This document shows positions 57,024 to 64,000 of a stretch of DNA of 64,000 bases, in pieces. Location of the stretch: positions 62,001 through 126,000 of the forward strand of contig JADJPV010000001.1 in the NCBI GenBank assembly GCA_016713085.1. The letters are read 5' to 3'. The notes beneath the pieces were generated by a model, which saw only the letters and a list, made by a program, of their open reading frames with translations, did not search any database and was not told the origin of the DNA. The DNA is from Chitinophagaceae bacterium. Lineage in GTDB: Bacteria > Bacteroidota > Bacteroidia > Chitinophagales > Chitinophagaceae. Numbering within the stretch: the first letter of the stretch is position 1; each line of letters begins with the position of its first letter. The translations under genes and the position numbers were made by a program.

Positions 57024-57545
57024 ATGACTACAGAAACCGACTTAATTAAGGGATGCATTGAAGGTGACAGGCGTATGCAGAAAGAATTGTACGACCGGTT
57101 CTCACCCAAAATGTATGCTGTTTGCCTCCGCTACATGGGAAATGCTGATGATGCCCAGGATATTCTACAGGAAGGATTTATTAAAATTTATAAAAATCTC
57201 GAACGGTTCAGAGGTGATGGTTCTTTTGAGGGATGGGTTCGGCGCATTTTTGTGAATACAGCTATTGAACAGATCCGAAAAAAGAAAATGGATGTTTCGC
57301 TTACTGAAAAAGAAGAAACCATCGAATACAAATCGGTTTCTGCTGTTGATACGATTAATGAAAAGGATTTGCTGAAAATAGTCAGTGGCTTATCGCCCGG
57401 TTATCGAAGTGTTTTTAATATGTATGTGGTGGAAGGATTCAGTCATAAAGAAATTGGCGAACTGCTTGGCATCAGCGAAGGAACCAGTAAATCGCAATTA
57501 GCCAGGGCCAGAATGATTTTACAGGACAGAATAAAGCGTATTTAA
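57024..57545 (+). CDS. ECF-type RNA polymerase sigma factor
   Basis: A 173-residue sigma-70 factor with regions 2 and 4 only. Region 2 is FSPKMYAVCLRYMGNADDAQDILQEGFIKIYKNLERF, with GWVRRIFVNTAIEQIRKKK. Region 4 is LSPGYRSVFNMYVVEGFSHKEIGELLGISEGTSKSQLARARMIL, the helix-turn-helix that binds the -35 element. The next gene starts 4 bases after its stop and encodes a membrane protein, the usual sigma/anti-sigma arrangement. Confidence 0.93.
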   Translation: MTTETDLIKGCIEGDRRMQKELYDRFSPKMYAVCLRYMGNADDAQDILQEGFIKIYKNLERFRGDGSFEGWVRRIFVNTAIEQIRKKKMDVSLTEKEETIEYKSVSAVDTINEKDLLKIVSGLSPGYRSVFNMYVVEGFSHKEIGELLGISEGTSKSQLARARMILQDRIKRI

Positions 57546-57549
57546 ATTA

Positions 57550-58557
57550 ATGAACGATAATCATCTTCAACAACTGCTTCTGCAAACAGAAGTTGCCCCG
57601 CCCCTACAGGCATGGGAGATGATTGCTGTTGCTTTAGATGAACTGGAAGAAGACAAACCTTTGCAGCAAAAAATTCTTTTAGCCGAAACAGAAGTACCTG
57701 CTTTTAACTGGAACATCATTGAACAGAAGTTAGATGATGTATATTATACAGAGCAGTTAGAATCAGCTACAGCTGAAGTTCCTCTTACTGCCTGGGAAAA
57801 TATTACTACAAAGCTTGATGAAGAAGCTGATCAGCGAATAGCCGACAAACTCATTGCTGCAACAGAAACTCCACCTGCAACAGTTTGGAATGCCATTGAA
57901 CAAAAGCTGAATGAAGAACAAACGGAGAAAATCATTCCTTTTACAAAAAAACTATCTCCTGCTTACCGTTTTGCAGCTGCAGCAATTATCACTGGAATAC
58001 TGGCTTGGGGAGCATACAGGTTGTTGAATTCAAATGAACCTGTTGCTGAAATTGCAGCAGTGAGCCAGCCTGTTCTTACAGAAGAAAAAAAGATAGTTCC
58101 TCCTGCTGAAATAAAAACAGAAGAACCGGTTGAAACAATTATTCCTGTCAGCTCATCAAGGGCAACTGTTAAGAAAAGAATTAAAGAAGCTCTTACTGTA
58201 AATAACACACTTGCTTATTTAGAACCCGTGAATCATGATGCAGGCACTTCAATATCAGGTGATGCTCATCATAAAAATATCAGACCTGTTGCTGAAATCA
58301 ACAGTTTTTCTGAAGGGCAATATCTCATTGTACTAAATGAAGAAGGAAACCTGATCAGGGTTTCAAAAAAACTCAGCAACCTGCAATGTGCAATAGATGG
58401 TTCAGGAAATCCGGTTGATGCTGCCGCAGCCCTGCAAAGCAAAAACTGTGATGAGCAGATCAAAATATGGCAGCAGAAAATTGCTGCGTCCACTGCAATT
58501 TCTCCTTCTGCAGGCTATATTGATCTTGCCGAACTTCTCATGGCAACTGAGAAATAA
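57550..58557 (+). CDS. Putative anti-sigma membrane protein with four N-terminal repeats
   Basis: A 335-residue protein without a signal peptide. The N-terminal cytoplasmic half has four copies of a roughly 30-residue unit with the pattern A-x-E-x-P-x-x-x-W-x-x-I-x-x-x-L-[DN]: APPLQAWEMIAVALDE, VPAFNWNIIEQKLDD, VPLTAWENITTKLDE, PPATVWNAIEQKLNE. One membrane helix (FAAAAIITGILAWGAYRLL, about residues 138-156) leads to a periplasmic domain ending in ILPSAGYIDLAELL-like sequence. By position and topology it should bind the sigma factor. No zinc-binding anti-sigma motif (HxxxCxxC) is seen. Confidence 0.7.
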   Translation: MNDNHLQQLLLQTEVAPPLQAWEMIAVALDELEEDKPLQQKILLAETEVPAFNWNIIEQKLDDVYYTEQLESATAEVPLTAWENITTKLDEEADQRIADKLIAATETPPATVWNAIEQKLNEEQTEKIIPFTKKLSPAYRFAAAAIITGILAWGAYRLLNSNEPVAEIAAVSQPVLTEEKKIVPPAEIKTEEPVETIIPVSSSRATVKKRIKEALTVNNTLAYLEPVNHDAGTSISGDAHHKNIRPVAEINSFSEGQYLIVLNEEGNLIRVSKKLSNLQCAIDGSGNPVDAAAALQSKNCDEQIKIWQQKIAASTAISPSAGYIDLAELLMATEK

Positions 58558-58617
58558 AACATCTTCCCCTCTTTCTTATTTCCCTTTGTAAATTGAGTGC
58601 ATTCAATTCAATGTATT

Positions 58618-59027
58618 ATGTCACGTATTAAAATTGAGCTGCCCGATTCTTTTTCTTTTACTGCTGTTATCCCAATCCGCATAACTGATATTAATTACGG
58701 AAATCATGTTGGGAACGATGCGGTGTTATCGATTATTCATGAAGCAAGAATGCAGTTTCTTTCAAAACATGGTTACACTGAATTAAATCTTGAAGATGTG
58801 GGATTAATTATGACAAATGTGGGAATTGAATTCAAAAAGGAAATGTTTTATGGTGATACAATTGAAATAAAAATTGCTGCGACCGATTTCACAGCTGTTG
58901 GATTTGATTTGTATTACCTGCTTGAAAAACAAAAGATACTAACAGGCTAACTGTTGCCATTGCCAAAACAGGCATGCTTTGTTATGATTATGCCCGTAAA
59001 AAATTACGGCTGTACCTGCAACAGTAA
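58618..59027 (+). CDS. Acyl-CoA thioesterase, hotdog fold (one frameshift)
   Basis: A 4-hydroxybenzoyl-CoA thioesterase/FadM-like hotdog protein of about 137 residues. IPIRITDINYGNHVGNDAVLSIIHEARMQFLSKHG holds the D-x-N-Y-G-x-H-V-x-N motif and the catalytic-region Glu. The last part is in another frame: adding one base to the A4 run at 58931-58934 gives KDTNRLTVAIAKTGMLCYDY and the end ...LRLYLQQ. Length 3n+2 agrees. Start at the ATG of MSRIKIELPDSF. Substrate unknown. Confidence 0.82.
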
Positions 59028-59052
59028 AAGAAAAACTGATGAGTAAGTAATG

Positions 59053-59949
59053 CTAATTAAAATCGGGCAGAATACTCCAGTATACAAACACAACCCTTCT
59101 TCTTTCATCATCTTCCCGGTAATCTTTTATTTTAGGATTGGGGAAGTCTTCACCCCTGCCCTGTGGCAGGTAATCTACTTTAAGGTTTTTGTATGTTTCA
59201 ATGCCGGAAGTTTTTTGAGCTACAATTCTCTGCAGCACTTCTGTTACAGATTTTGATCTCAGTCTTGATAATTCCTTATTCAGTTGCGGACCGGATGCAG
59301 TTTCAACACCTATGCTTAAACGTAAAGTACTGTCTAATGGCGTTCCCTGGGCTATCTGCTGCCCATCTGCATAACCAAGTACAATGAAGGTACCATTCAG
59401 CTTCTTATTGGGAAACTGGGCTGCAAATGCCAGCATATCGTCAGCTACTTTTTTAAATGGATCGGAAGCAGATGGGTTAGCAACCATATCAATGATGAAC
59501 TCTCCGGGACCAAATACACTGGCCGTATTTAACTGAGTAAATGTATTGGTTGAAAGCAGGTTATCAATGAGCGAAAGATTATCAAGATTTGTTTTCACTT
59601 CTTCTGTCATTCGCTGTACTCTTTGTGTAAGTGTATCAACAGAACGGTGCCGAATCCTTCTCGACAAAATGATGGAATCTTCCTGTATATGTTTCAGCAG
59701 GACCAGTTTTACTGAATCGCTGTAACGTTGTATAAATGTGTTCGACTGCTCGTCCAGCTGTTTATTTTCATACTTCACATTTCTTGCACTGTCAATTTTC
59801 TCAACAGTACGTAAAGCTTCTTTGCCGGAAAGAATATTCCGTTTCATTTCACTTTTCAAATCCTTAATCTTATTTGCTGTTGCACAGGAAAAAAGAAACA
59901 GGATGGAAATAACCAATGGAAAATGAACGATTGAAAACTGACTCTTCAT
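59053..59949 (-). CDS. Lipoprotein with OmpA-like C-terminal domain
   Basis: A 298-residue lipoprotein with lipobox LFSC (Cys about residue 22). A long alpha-helical, probably coiled-coil region (about 25-125: LKSEMKRNILSGKEALRTVEKIDSAR...) follows. The C-terminal 150 residues resemble an OmpA/peptidoglycan-associating domain: GTFIVLGYADGQ, LNKELSRLRSKSVTEVLQ and EDDERRRVVFVYW. It likely tethers the outer membrane to peptidoglycan. Confidence 0.7.
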   Translation of the reverse strand: MKSQFSIVHFPLVISILFLFSCATANKIKDLKSEMKRNILSGKEALRTVEKIDSARNVKYENKQLDEQSNTFIQRYSDSVKLVLLKHIQEDSIILSRRIRHRSVDTLTQRVQRMTEEVKTNLDNLSLIDNLLSTNTFTQLNTASVFGPGEFIIDMVANPSASDPFKKVADDMLAFAAQFPNKKLNGTFIVLGYADGQQIAQGTPLDSTLRLSIGVETASGPQLNKELSRLRSKSVTEVLQRIVAQKTSGIETYKNLKVDYLPQGRGEDFPNPKIKDYREDDERRRVVFVYWSILPDFN

Positions 59950-60024
59950 GTTAATCTGTTTATGGCTTTTGTTGATGAACGGCATTGATTATATGACTTT
60001 CGATTTATAACAATCTTACCGTGA

Positions 60025-60849
60025 TTACATATTCTTTATTTCATTTAACAGGCTTATTGCATATTCGCTCCCCAGCAGAACCAGCTCATTGTACTTTTTC
60101 ACTGCATCGGGTTTATTCTTTTGCTTCACATAGCATAAACCAAGATAATAGACAGTTGTTTCAAATTTCGGCTTCAACTGATCAGCTCTTGTGAGCTGTT
60201 CAATTGCTTCAGTATAACGGCCAAGAGAGAAAAAAGTAAAGCCAATCTCTGAATAAGAGATGTAATTCTGCTTTTCAAATGAAATTGCTTTCTGTAAATA
60301 AGGTATTGCTTTATCAAACGAACCAAGATCATTGTAACACCAGCCGATCCAGTAATACACTTTTACAGCTGATGAATCATACTCAATCGATTTCAGATAA
60401 TCGGCTAAAGCAGCATTGGTATTTTCCTTTGCATCTTTATATAAATCTGCTCTTGCAATATATACACGTGCAAAAGATGGATTAAGAATAATTACTTTAT
60501 TATAATCGTCCATTGCTTCATTGGCTAATCCTGCTTGTGATTTTGCAAATCCATCTTCATAAATAATCCGGTAATCATTGGGCAATAATTGCCTGCACTT
60601 TGCCAGAACCGGAAGGGCCAGTTTGGATTGCTGTGTTTCATTATAACACCAGCCAAGTTCATACATTGCTTCAGCAAATGAAGGCTTCAGGTCAATGGCA
60701 TTTTTGAGCAGATCAATCGCTTCATTGCATTTATTATCCTTTTTCAACAGTAATGCTTTTCTGTACAGTTCATCGGCCCGGTCGGTTTGTGCAAAAACGG
60801 GGACGGTATAACAGAAAACAAGTAGAAATATGATCAGTTTAGCCTGCAT
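60025..60849 (-). CDS. Secreted TPR protein
   Basis: A 274-residue protein with a signal peptide (MQAKLIIFLLVFCYTVPVFAQ), then about seven tetratricopeptide repeats covering residues 25-265. Typical units are AIDLLKNAIDLKPSFAEAMYELGWCYNE and AIEQLTRADQLKPKFETTVYYLGLCYVK. A periplasmic protein-interaction scaffold; no enzymatic domain. Partner unknown. Confidence 0.88.
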   Translation of the reverse strand: MQAKLIIFLLVFCYTVPVFAQTDRADELYRKALLLKKDNKCNEAIDLLKNAIDLKPSFAEAMYELGWCYNETQQSKLALPVLAKCRQLLPNDYRIIYEDGFAKSQAGLANEAMDDYNKVIILNPSFARVYIARADLYKDAKENTNAALADYLKSIEYDSSAVKVYYWIGWCYNDLGSFDKAIPYLQKAISFEKQNYISYSEIGFTFFSLGRYTEAIEQLTRADQLKPKFETTVYYLGLCYVKQKNKPDAVKKYNELVLLGSEYAISLLNEIKNM

Positions 60850-60909
60850 GTGATTTTGAGTTCCGGAAGTGAAAATAAGTCAAACCGAACCTATTTTTCA
60901 GCTAAAAAA

Positions 60910-61639
60910 TTAACTGTTCCAGATTTTCCAGCTTTCTTCAGCCTGTATTTGAAGCATCTCCGATCCGTTGATGATTACAGCTCCGTATAATTCAGCCTGT
61001 TGAAGAAAAGCCGTTTTAGCAGGGTTATAAATCAGATCGTAACACAGATACTGACTGTTGAGATTTTTATACGGTAATGACGGCTTCTGGCTGATATTTG
61101 GTTGCATGCCAAGAGGGGTAGTATTTACAATAACCTGGTACTGCTGAATTAACTCATCTAACTAAGTCATAAGTGAGACGTCCTTCCTTTGCTTGCCTGG
61201 AAACAAAAGTATATTCAATACCTAATTTGCCGAAAACCCATGCCACAGCTTTTGATGCTCCGCCGGTACCAAGAATCAATGCTTTTCGATGATGAGGTTT
61301 CAGCAACGGCAGGATCGTTTGTTCGAACCCGGTAACATCTGTATTAAAACCGTATAAATGCCCATCCTGAACCCTGATGCAGTTACAGGCACCGATTTCC
61401 TTTACAGCGGCTGATACTTCGTTCAAAAATGGCAGAACAGCTTCTTTGTAAGGTATGGTAACGTTCATACAATTCAGATCAGGAACAGTTTTTAATAATG
61501 CAGGGAATTCATCAATTGACTTGATAGGATAAAGCTCATAGTTGCAGTCTGCTATGCCTTCATCAATAAATTTTTGGCTGAAATAATTTTTGGAAAAAGA
61601 ATGGGATAACGGGTATCCTATCAAACCAAATTGCCTCAT
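60910..61639 (-). CDS. aroE: Shikimate dehydrogenase (one frameshift)
   Basis: Reduces 3-dehydroshikimate to shikimate with NADPH. The shikimate-binding GYPLSHSFSKNYF, catalytic Lys in NVTIPYKEAVLPFL, Asp in YGFNTDVTGFEQT, and NADP loop LILGTGGASKAVAWVF are present. The C-terminal part (GMQPNISQKPSLPY through YDLIYNPAKTAFL) is in another frame. One extra base lies near 61148-61170, and length 3n+1 agrees. Repaired it is about 243 residues, normal for the family. The ATG overlaps the stop of the upstream ComA-family gene by 4 bases (ATGA). Confidence 0.93.
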
Positions 61640-62409
61640 TGTTTCGTTTGTTTATCAAGGAACAGGTGAAAGGTATCTCCTCTCAATCCAATACGCATTG
61701 ATTCAAGCGGAATTACTTCATTCGGTGCAATATTTCCAAGATTCACATTATGATCGATCAATTCAATAAAATACAATTGCTGTGCTTTTTGAGGCGCTTC
61801 CCATAAAATTTTTTCTGCCGGTATCTGTGTAAGAATTTCCTGCACCAGGCCTTCTCTTACTTCTCCAGTACCACGGTAAATACCAACATTGCCGGCTTCT
61901 CTTGCTTCTGCAATTACATAGCTTGAACCGGCTTCCAGTTCAGCTTTCATCAATTCAATCCATTTATATGGAGGGATGATATGTGCTGCGTCTTTACTTC
62001 CCACTTCGCTTAATACTGTAAAATGTTTTACCAGCTTTTCTATATAGCCGCATTTTTCAGCATGGGGAATTTCAATAGAGCCATCGCTTACTTCTACATG
62101 CTTCACACCATAATCTTTACAGATGCGGATATAATCTTCAAACTGGTTACGAATGAGAAAAGCTTCAAATAAAGTACCTCCAAAATAAACCGGAACATTA
62201 TGCTGTGCATATACTTCCAGTTTTTCCCTGAGTACAGGTGTAACGAACGATGTTCCAAAACCAAGCTTTACAATATCAACATGCGGGCCGGCAACACTTA
62301 TGAAATTTTTCACCTCCTCAACACTAAGACCTTTGTCCATTACCATTGTTAAACCATAACTGCGGGGCTGCTTTGTTCTTTCGGGGATTTGTGTAAGAGT
62401 AAAGTTCAT
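61636..62409 (-). CDS. ComA-family phosphosulfolactate synthase-like protein
   Basis: A 257-residue TIM-barrel protein of the phosphosulfolactate synthase family. It shows GLTMVMDKGLSVEEV, IVKLGFGTSFVTPVL, VYFGGTLFEAFLI, KHVEVSDGSIEIPHAEKCGYI and SSYVIAEAREAGNVGIYRGTGEVREGLV. Archaeal ComA adds sulfite to phosphoenolpyruvate in coenzyme M synthesis. Bacteria lack coenzyme M but some Bacteroidota make sulfonolipids, so a sulfonate precursor role is possible, not shown. The family also includes plant Hsa32-type proteins of other function. It overlaps aroE (ATGA) and has its own -7 box. Confidence 0.8.
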   Translation of the reverse strand: MNFTLTQIPERTKQPRSYGLTMVMDKGLSVEEVKNFISVAGPHVDIVKLGFGTSFVTPVLREKLEVYAQHNVPVYFGGTLFEAFLIRNQFEDYIRICKDYGVKHVEVSDGSIEIPHAEKCGYIEKLVKHFTVLSEVGSKDAAHIIPPYKWIELMKAELEAGSSYVIAEAREAGNVGIYRGTGEVREGLVQEILTQIPAEKILWEAPQKAQQLYFIELIDHNVNLGNIAPNEVIPLESMRIGLRGDTFHLFLDKQTKQ

Positions 62410-62432
62410 TTTATATTTATTTTAAACAGTCG

Positions 62433-62440
62433 CAAAAATA
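62433..62440 (-). promoter_or_regulatory. -7 box of the ComA-like/aroE operon
   Basis: CAAAAATA on the plus strand (TATTTTTG on the coding strand), 23 bases before the ATG at 62409. Confidence 0.5.
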
Positions 62441-62511
62441 GGAAAGCAGGGGCAACCCGCAAGTATGATTTATATCACTTTACTCATGGCGGTTACAGGC
62501 TGACTGTTCAG

Positions 62512-63933
62512 TTAAATTGAGCGGGAACGTTTATAGCGTGCAATTAAATCAACAACCTGCGGATGCTGCAATATTTTTGGCTGAAGCTCGATCAGTTTTT
62601 TGATCTGCTTTGGTGCTGCAGCCATGGCCTGTTCAAGTTGATTGATGGCCTGTTTTGTTTTACCTGTCGCAAAGAATATGGCAGCTCTGTAAAACATGAA
62701 TACGGGCTTGCCGTTGGTTGCTTCATAAGCTTCACAGGCATATTCATCTGCATTGTCAAGCAAATCTGCTTTGAGCATGCATTCAAGCATAGCACTCCAG
62801 CCTTTTACATTTTTTGGGCGTGACTTGATGACATTGGCATAATGTTCAATGGCTGGTTTATACTGCCCCAATTCCACCAATGCCATTCCCATTGCCAGGT
62901 TATAATCGGGCTGCAAACGGTTTATCTTCAGCGCCTGCTGCAATTGCTTTACCGCACTTTCATATTGATGCTCGTTAATGTAGGTACAGGCTATTTTATA
63001 AAACAATTTCCCATCCTGGGGGTTCATATGCGATGCTTTTCTGTAATGGAACCTCGCCTGCGCATATTGACCCATCCTGTCGTAACAATAGCCTATGGCT
63101 TCGTGAATCACCTCCTCTGGCCTGCTCAGCTCAAGTACCTTCTCCAGCATTTCAATTGCATCCTTATACTTCCGTAAGCGGATATAAGCATCCCCTATGT
63201 TTCTGTAAGCATAATCGAACTTTTCATCGATGGCGATGCAATACATGTACGCATCAATTGATTTTTCATACAGCTTCAGCCCCTGGTAAGCTGCGCCGAG
63301 ATTAAACCATGCCAACTCACTGTAAGGATAATCGTTGATAATATTCAGGTGCAGACGGATGGATTCCTCATTCCGGCCTGTAAAATCGGTCCAGAAGCAG
63401 ATTTTATATAAAGCCTCTTCGTTCGTAGGATCTTCTTCCAGAATCAGTTTCAGGCAATCAAACACTTTTTCAAATTCCTCGTAATCATCGTACACATCGG
63501 CCAGTTCAAACAGCAGCTCCAGCCGCTCATCGCCTGAAAAAAGCTCAAGTGCTTCCTGCAAGAGTTCAACCGCTTTTTCCTGCTGATCGAGGGCCAGATA
63601 GGCATCTGTTTTAAGAATAAAGAGGTTAATATCGTTACTGTCGAGCAACTCAGCCTGCTCCAGAATTTCCAAAGCTGGCTTATATTGACGGGTGGCGAGG
63701 AGAATATCAGCCTTTTTAATGAGTAAAGCTGATGAATAGGGGTAAATCTCAATTCCAAGCTCTGCGGCCTGCATAGCCTGAACCATATCTTCCTTATCAT
63801 CAAAATAATCGATAAGTTTTTCAAAGGCTTCTTCTTCGAGGAATGACTGCGAACGTCCGTTTTTTAAGTTTTCAAACAAACGAAGTAATTCTCTGATTTC
63901 TTCTCTGTCTTGACGGAAAGGATTTTGCTTCAT
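62512..63933 (-). CDS. Cytoplasmic TPR-repeat protein
   Basis: A 473-residue protein with no signal peptide, almost entirely helical. It has about ten tetratricopeptide repeats, for example AWFNLGAAYQGLKLYEKSIDAYMYCI, YAYRNIGDAYIRLRKYKDAIEMLEKVL and YKIACTYINEHQYESAVKQLQQAL. It starts MKQNPFRQDREEIRELLRLFENL. A scaffold or adaptor by fold; function unknown but widely conserved in Bacteroidota by appearance. Confidence 0.85.
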   Translation of the reverse strand: MKQNPFRQDREEIRELLRLFENLKNGRSQSFLEEEAFEKLIDYFDDKEDMVQAMQAAELGIEIYPYSSALLIKKADILLATRQYKPALEILEQAELLDSNDINLFILKTDAYLALDQQEKAVELLQEALELFSGDERLELLFELADVYDDYEEFEKVFDCLKLILEEDPTNEEALYKICFWTDFTGRNEESIRLHLNIINDYPYSELAWFNLGAAYQGLKLYEKSIDAYMYCIAIDEKFDYAYRNIGDAYIRLRKYKDAIEMLEKVLELSRPEEVIHEAIGYCYDRMGQYAQARFHYRKASHMNPQDGKLFYKIACTYINEHQYESAVKQLQQALKINRLQPDYNLAMGMALVELGQYKPAIEHYANVIKSRPKNVKGWSAMLECMLKADLLDNADEYACEAYEATNGKPVFMFYRAAIFFATGKTKQAINQLEQAMAAAPKQIKKLIELQPKILQHPQVVDLIARYKRSRSI

Positions 63934-64000
63934 TTAATTGTGGGTTATCCTAAGTTAACCCGTTTTAAAGAAAAAATACAATAGCTGTGTAACATTTAGT

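Noticed and set aside
1..64000. tRNA, rRNA or tmRNA genes
   Set aside because: No cloverleaf with a T-loop GTTCGANTC pattern and no rRNA-like conserved stretch was seen in any gap. The gaps are short and filled with repeats, terminators or promoters.

Overview
The window is a piece of a Bacteroidota chromosome, most likely from the family Chitinophagaceae. Several signs support this: two type IX secretion (T9SS) type A C-terminal sorting domains plus one in a subtilase, a 1600-residue PKD protein with a gliding-motility (CHU_C, type B) C-terminal domain, TAnnTTTG promoter -7 boxes instead of TATAAT, few Shine-Dalgarno sites, lipoboxes of the L-L/F-S-C type, and housekeeping genes in Bacteroidota style. 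It is ordinary core chromosome with few accessory genes. I saw no rRNA, tRNA, CRISPR array, transposase or prophage.

Layout. 1-3.3 kb: two secreted T9SS cargo proteins with twin terminators. 3.4-6.9 kb: histidine degradation (hutH, hutU). 7-11.5 kb: a YCF48-like propeller protein, a DUF4382 lipoprotein, and pyrimidine genes (pyrR, pyrB). 11.8-17.1 kb: proline catabolism (P5C dehydrogenase), prfB with its programmed frameshift, a DM13 lipoprotein and dnaG. 17.1-21.5 kb: an unknown accessory gene, PAP2, CYTH, an M48 protease and plsY. 21.5-25.6 kb: prmA, pnp, rpsO and an NTF2-like protein. 25.6-28.5 kb: two glycosyltransferases and ftsE. 28.5-32.8 kb: a free-standing GldM-like domain, purM, ribF and pgi. 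32.8-41.3 kb: two secreted peptidases (M57, S8), a sugar nucleotidyltransferase, an ACC-deaminase-like PLP enzyme, lipB and a pseudouridine synthase. 41.5-46.2 kb: def, ruvX, a UbiA prenyltransferase, a TrmH-type methyltransferase and a DEAD-box helicase. 46.3-49.7 kb: fusA, rpsG, rpsL. 49.9-54.7 kb: the giant PKD adhesin-like protein. 54.8-64 kb: ilvE, rdgB, an ECF sigma factor with its putative anti-sigma protein, a thioesterase, an OmpA-like lipoprotein, TPR proteins, aroE and a ComA-family protein.

About 25 single-base frameshifts interrupt roughly 18 genes, many of them essential (pgi, purM, def, pnp, aroE, prmA, lipB). Most that can be placed fall in short homopolymers, and gene length modulo 3 agrees with the inferred indels. 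This is almost certainly residual long-read sequencing error, so these genes are annotated here as whole genes. The exception is prfB, whose shift is genuine recoding.

The most unusual biology is a family of short dispersed repeats that enter coding sequence. A 21-base unit encoding a heptapeptide of the form A-A-D-S-x-K-P occurs twice in tandem inside a glycosyltransferase and again, in the same frame and orientation, in lipB. Related palindromic copies sit inside hutU and between hutH and hutU. A different AT-rich palindromic insertion interrupts the UbiA gene. The 260-base fusA leader shows competing stem-loops and may be a regulatory RNA.
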